Part shown: positions 61,524-64,000 of the stretch, piece by piece
Layout of the letters: every line of letters starts with the position of its first letter
How positions within the stretch are numbered: the stretch's first letter is position 1
DNA from: JBCDJI01 sp964351865
GTDB lineage: Bacteria; Verrucomicrobiota; Verrucomicrobiia; Methylacidiphilales; JBCBYL01
DNA: 64,000 bases
Direction of reading: 5' to 3'
Assembly (NCBI GenBank): GCA_964351865.1
Contig: CAYGPJ010000010.1
Location: 47,026 to 111,025 of the forward strand
Notes under the pieces: model-generated
The model's database searches: none
The model's input: the letters and a program-made list of their open reading frames with translations, nothing else
Told to the model about the DNA's origin: nothing
Program-made: the position numbers and the translations under genes

Positions 61524-62772
61524 TAGCGGTCAGCAACTCATCCCAGTGGGTGGTGAATCTTCTGGAGAGCCGGTTTCTTTTCATGCCCCATTTACGCTCA
61601 ACGCCGGTGGAGCCATACTTGATCGTTTCCCGTCCGAGGGACTGATTTAATTGATCCACAATAGAATTGATACGAGCAGCCCGGTCATCGGTGAAGAGCG
61701 GTAACTGGTAGCAGGCCTGCGATTGGATGTCGTCTAAGCTGACGCCGCATTTGGCATACTTGAACCCGGATTTATAGATGACTTCGAGCATTCTTTCCCC
61801 GATAGCGATCAGTTGGGACGTATCGCAGCTAGGATCGAACTGACATGTCTTAGAGGGGAACCTTTGCTTCCACTCCGTGCGATGCCGGTAGGTTTCGAGA
61901 AAGACGGTCATACTGCCGCAAATGGCGGACTTTGATCTGAGTTTCTCAGCAGCGACCGCGATATAACTGCACAAAGCTTCGGAGAGTTCCTCAAACTCCT
62001 CGACCGGCCGGCCAAACGATCGCGATGAGCAGATGCTTTTAGGAAAGGGAGGGACCGTCTCCAGTCCAAGACATGAAACGCCCCGCAGCTCCAGCAAGGT
62101 TCTCTCACCGGTAACCCCCAGCAGCGAGCGCACCTTTTTCGCATCCGCATTGACAAAATCAGCAATCGTTCGAATCCCTTGAATGTGCAGCTTGAGCGAA
62201 TTTCTGGAGCCAATGCCCCAGATTTTAGAAACGTCCATCTTTCCGATATCGCTCTGATCCATTTGGGCGTCCTGCAAGATATGAACCGGCTGTTTGCCAA
62301 AAGTGGATTTAGCGATCCGATTGGAAAGCTTAGCCAGCGTTTTCGTCCGGGCGACCCCGATACAGATGGGAATACCCGTCGCTTTGAGCACCCGCTGGTG
62401 CAGCGCCGCCAGGTAATCCTCAGGAGGAACCGACGGCCACCAGATGAAGCATTCATCGATCGAATAAATTTCGAGGGCCGGTACCTGATCGCGAATCACA
62501 TTCACCACCCGCGCAGACATATCCCCGTAAAGGGTGTAATTGGATGAGAGCACGCGAACGTTGTGTTTATCGAAGGCTTCCTGCATCTGAAAAGCAGGGG
62601 TGCCCATTTCAATGCCGACATCCTTAGCTTCCTGTGAACGTGCGATGACACAACCGTCATTATTAGAAAGAATCACCACCGGAACCCCTTTGAGCTTCGG
62701 ATTAAACACCCGCTCACACGAGGCATAAAAATTATTACAGTCGAGCAGACCGAAATAACCGGCATGGCTCAT
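61516..62772 (-). CDS. umuC: Y-family DNA polymerase UmuC
   Basis: The 418-residue translesion polymerase has the metal residues Asp11 in LLDCNNFYASCERVF and Asp106/Glu107 in YSIDECF, with VILSNNDGCVIARSQEAKDVG as the finger block. The length fits UmuC (about 420). With UmuD' it forms Pol V for bypass of DNA lesions. The start overlaps the umuD end by 4 bases. A short ORF lies downstream. Confidence 0.95.
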   Translation of the reverse strand: MSHAGYFGLLDCNNFYASCERVFNPKLKGVPVVILSNNDGCVIARSQEAKDVGIEMGTPAFQMQEAFDKHNVRVLSSNYTLYGDMSARVVNVIRDQVPALEIYSIDECFIWWPSVPPEDYLAALHQRVLKATGIPICIGVARTKTLAKLSNRIAKSTFGKQPVHILQDAQMDQSDIGKMDVSKIWGIGSRNSLKLHIQGIRTIADFVNADAKKVRSLLGVTGERTLLELRGVSCLGLETVPPFPKSICSSRSFGRPVEEFEELSEALCSYIAVAAEKLRSKSAICGSMTVFLETYRHRTEWKQRFPSKTCQFDPSCDTSQLIAIGERMLEVIYKSGFKYAKCGVSLDDIQSQACYQLPLFTDDRAARINSIVDQLNQSLGRETIKYGSTGVERKWGMKRNRLSRRFTTHWDELLTAKV

Positions 62773-63194
62773 TTGCGATGGCCTTTAATCGAATGGGTGA
62801 CCACTCCCCAGAGCGTCGACTCCTCAAGCAGGGGGATTTCAGGAAAATCAGGATTCGCCGGAATGAGGCGGTAGGCACCCTTAGTGCCGCCCAGCTTTTT
62901 GACGCAGAATTCACCATCCACCTCAGCAATCACCACATCCCCGGGTCTGGCTTCCAGGCTTTTATCCACGATCAGGATATCCCCGCTGTGGATGTTCTCG
63001 TCCACCATGGAATCACCCTGCACCCGAATATAGAAAGTGCTGGCAGGGTTAGCGATGAGATGTTCATTGAGATCCAGTGTTCTTTCACTGTAATCATCGG
63101 CCGGCGAAGGGAATCCGGCAGCCACATTGGCCTCCGAATAGGGCAAAGGCAGTATAGCCGTAGGCTCTATGCGAATAATTTCCACCGCTTTCAT
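62769..63194 (-). CDS. umuD: UmuD-like SOS protein
   Basis: The 141-residue LexA-type protein has a predicted self-cleavage site Ala26-Gly27 in VAAGFPSP, and the Ser62 (VQGDSM)/Lys99 (VKKL) dyad at the expected spacing. Cleavage yields the Pol V subunit UmuD'. It heads the umuDC unit. No LexA box is clear in the upstream 160 bases, though its motif in this phylum is not well defined. Confidence 0.95.
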   Translation of the reverse strand: MKAVEIIRIEPTAILPLPYSEANVAAGFPSPADDYSERTLDLNEHLIANPASTFYIRVQGDSMVDENIHSGDILIVDKSLEARPGDVVIAEVDGEFCVKKLGGTKGAYRLIPANPDFPEIPLLEESTLWGVVTHSIKGHRK

Positions 63195-63354
63195 GGGGTT
63201 AAAATATAGCCTGGAAATTCACTTGGGTAGTAAAATGTATGAGCGGACGCCATCCATTCACCAAACGAGCCCATAAAGAAGGCTTTCTTGGGTGAGGGGG
63301 CTGTTTTAGAAAAAATGAAAAGAGGGGGGGCAATGTCAATATGCCTGCCTACCC

Positions 63355-63912
63355 TCATATAGATCCGTCAAGCCACGACCCAGTAGAGAGGTTTTTCTGG
63401 AGTGTCTTCCAGGATTTAGGCGCCTTGGGATAGTGCTGCTGGCGGGCCTGGTGGATGGAGAGGTTTTCGTGGGGGAGGCCCAGTTCGGTCAACAGTCGGC
63501 GCTCGAAGCGTTCGATGAGTTGCGGGCTGATCTGGTGGGTTTCCAGATAGGTGAGGGCTTTGAGGTAGAGTTGGTAGATTTCGTCGATGGGGGTGTCGCG
63601 CTCGACCAGCATAGCGATGATTTCGTAAAAATAGGTGCAGGCCAGCAGCTTGGGGTAATCGGTGGCCACGGCGCGATGTGGATCGATCCGTTTGACTTCT
63701 CGGGCGGTGTGCAGGTGGGTGCGATCATTGGCGGCGTAGCACAGGCTGGACTGTTGCAGCAGGTCGACGGGGTCGAAGTTTTTTTGTTTGGGTTTGCGGA
63801 TGCCGCGAATCAGCACTTGCAGGATGCCGCGGGTGTCGGTGATCCAAGTGGTGATCAGGCTGCTTTCCGAGTAGGGCAGGACGCGGACGATGATTCCTTC
63901 ACATTGGTGCAT
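63355..63912 (-). CDS. recO: DNA repair protein RecO
   Basis: The 185-residue protein begins MHQCEGIIVRVLPYSESSLI, the RecO OB-fold, and continues with a helical region ACTYFYEIIAMLVERDTPID. RecO loads RecA with RecF/RecR. It is short (bacterial RecO is about 240 residues) and lacks the usual C-terminal cysteine zinc cluster. The start lies 4 bases from a heptanucleotide array. Confidence 0.85.
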   Translation of the reverse strand: MHQCEGIIVRVLPYSESSLITTWITDTRGILQVLIRGIRKPKQKNFDPVDLLQQSSLCYAANDRTHLHTAREVKRIDPHRAVATDYPKLLACTYFYEIIAMLVERDTPIDEIYQLYLKALTYLETHQISPQLIERFERRLLTELGLPHENLSIHQARQQHYPKAPKSWKTLQKNLSTGSWLDGSI

Positions 63913-63916
63913 GCTG

Positions 63917-64000
63917 GGATTAAGGATGAAAGGTGAAAGGTGAAAGATTAAGGATTAAGGATTAAGGATTAAGGATTAAGGATTAAGGATTAAGGATTAA
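63917..64000. repeat. GGATTAA heptanucleotide array upstream of recO
   Basis: Twelve 7-base units fill 63917-64000 and continue past the right edge. The last seven are perfect GGATTAA copies (63952-64000); the first five are variants such as GGATGAA and AGGTGAA. The array occupies the region just upstream of the recO start on the minus strand, where a change in copy number could alter expression. Confidence 0.85.

Noticed and set aside
63195..63354. LexA box before umuD
   Set aside because: No convincing palindrome for a known LexA motif is present; the phylum's motif is uncertain.
63917..64000. Telomere-like or CRISPR repeat
   Set aside because: Continuous 7-base units without spacers fit a short tandem repeat, not CRISPR; there is no sign of a chromosome end.

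Overview
The window is a chromosomal segment of moderate GC content, and probably comes from a Verrucomicrobiota bacterium; an Opitutae-like affiliation is possible but is not proven here. The main evidence is a 51-residue basic protein at 5398-5553 that matches the small basic protein family shared by Chlamydiae and Verrucomicrobia. A DUF6941 protein, Tat-exported enzymes and many dyad-symmetric intergenic repeats fit that picture. There is no rRNA operon, CRISPR array, intact transposon or obvious prophage. Two complete tRNAs are present: Gln(CTG) and Arg(TCT).

Layout. 1-4.3 kb: a GH116 glucosylceramidase-like enzyme that runs off the left edge, divergent from a GH130 mannosylglucose phosphorylase, with a perfect 20-bp palindrome between them, then an EVE-domain protein. 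4.4-6.3 kb: a secreted gluzincin-like peptidase, the small basic protein and a pseudouridine synthase. 6.4-12.0 kb: an amino-acid block of argH, lysA, dapF, dapA and dapB. 12.1-17.9 kb: an orphan antitoxin-like gene, a STAS-like protein, a LacI regulator preceded by a 46-codon glycosidase remnant, an AraC regulator divergent from rhaA, and a Tat-exported PhoX-like protein. 18-22.5 kb: a cyclophilin, a Ste24-type M48 protease, a histone-deacetylase-family hydrolase overlapping an RluE-like enzyme, and a DUF4160 (frameshifted)/DUF2442 pair. 22.5-27.6 kb: pdxJ, hisD with a histone-like lysine tail, hisB, hisH, an ADP-ribosylglycohydrolase homologue and dps. 27.7-33.6 kb: a DUF2256-DUF3253 fusion, a cryptochrome/photolyase, an exported nuclease-HhH fusion, small membrane and hypothetical proteins, a DMT transporter, hairpin repeats and tRNA-Gln.

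33.7-42.0 kb: rsmE, dnaJ, grpE, a STAS protein, a Tat-exported aldo/keto reductase and the creBCD two-component/envelope locus. 42.1-45.9 kb: a membrane class III nucleotidyl cyclase followed by a sensor kinase-receiver hybrid that has lost its phosphoacceptor histidine. 45.8-50.3 kb: the 5-oxoprolinase genes pxpB, pxpC and pxpA, downstream of a double PilT-type ATPase fusion. 50.4-58.7 kb: a DUF937 protein with EF-hand-like loops, a hypothetical protein, a DUF853/HerA-type ATPase, citrate synthase, a PfkB sugar kinase coupled to a small hypothetical gene, a polysaccharide-lyase-like protein, a DUF5069-like protein and an aldo/keto reductase. 58.8-64 kb: a rearranged tRNA-Arg locus with tRNA fragments and two 121-bp tandem units, then a SatD-like protein whose N-terminal half looks like a class III cyclase fold, a DUF3307 membrane protein, umuDC with a small downstream ORF, and a short recO beside a heptanucleotide array.

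Most of the window is housekeeping and accessory metabolism. The most promising candidate for an undescribed system is the tRNA-adjacent SatD-like/DUF3307 pair at 59.4-61.1 kb. It has a translationally coupled 28-codon ORF in front and mutually exclusive RNA hairpins between the two genes. Its resemblance to a cyclase plus membrane effector is an inference from sequence motifs only.
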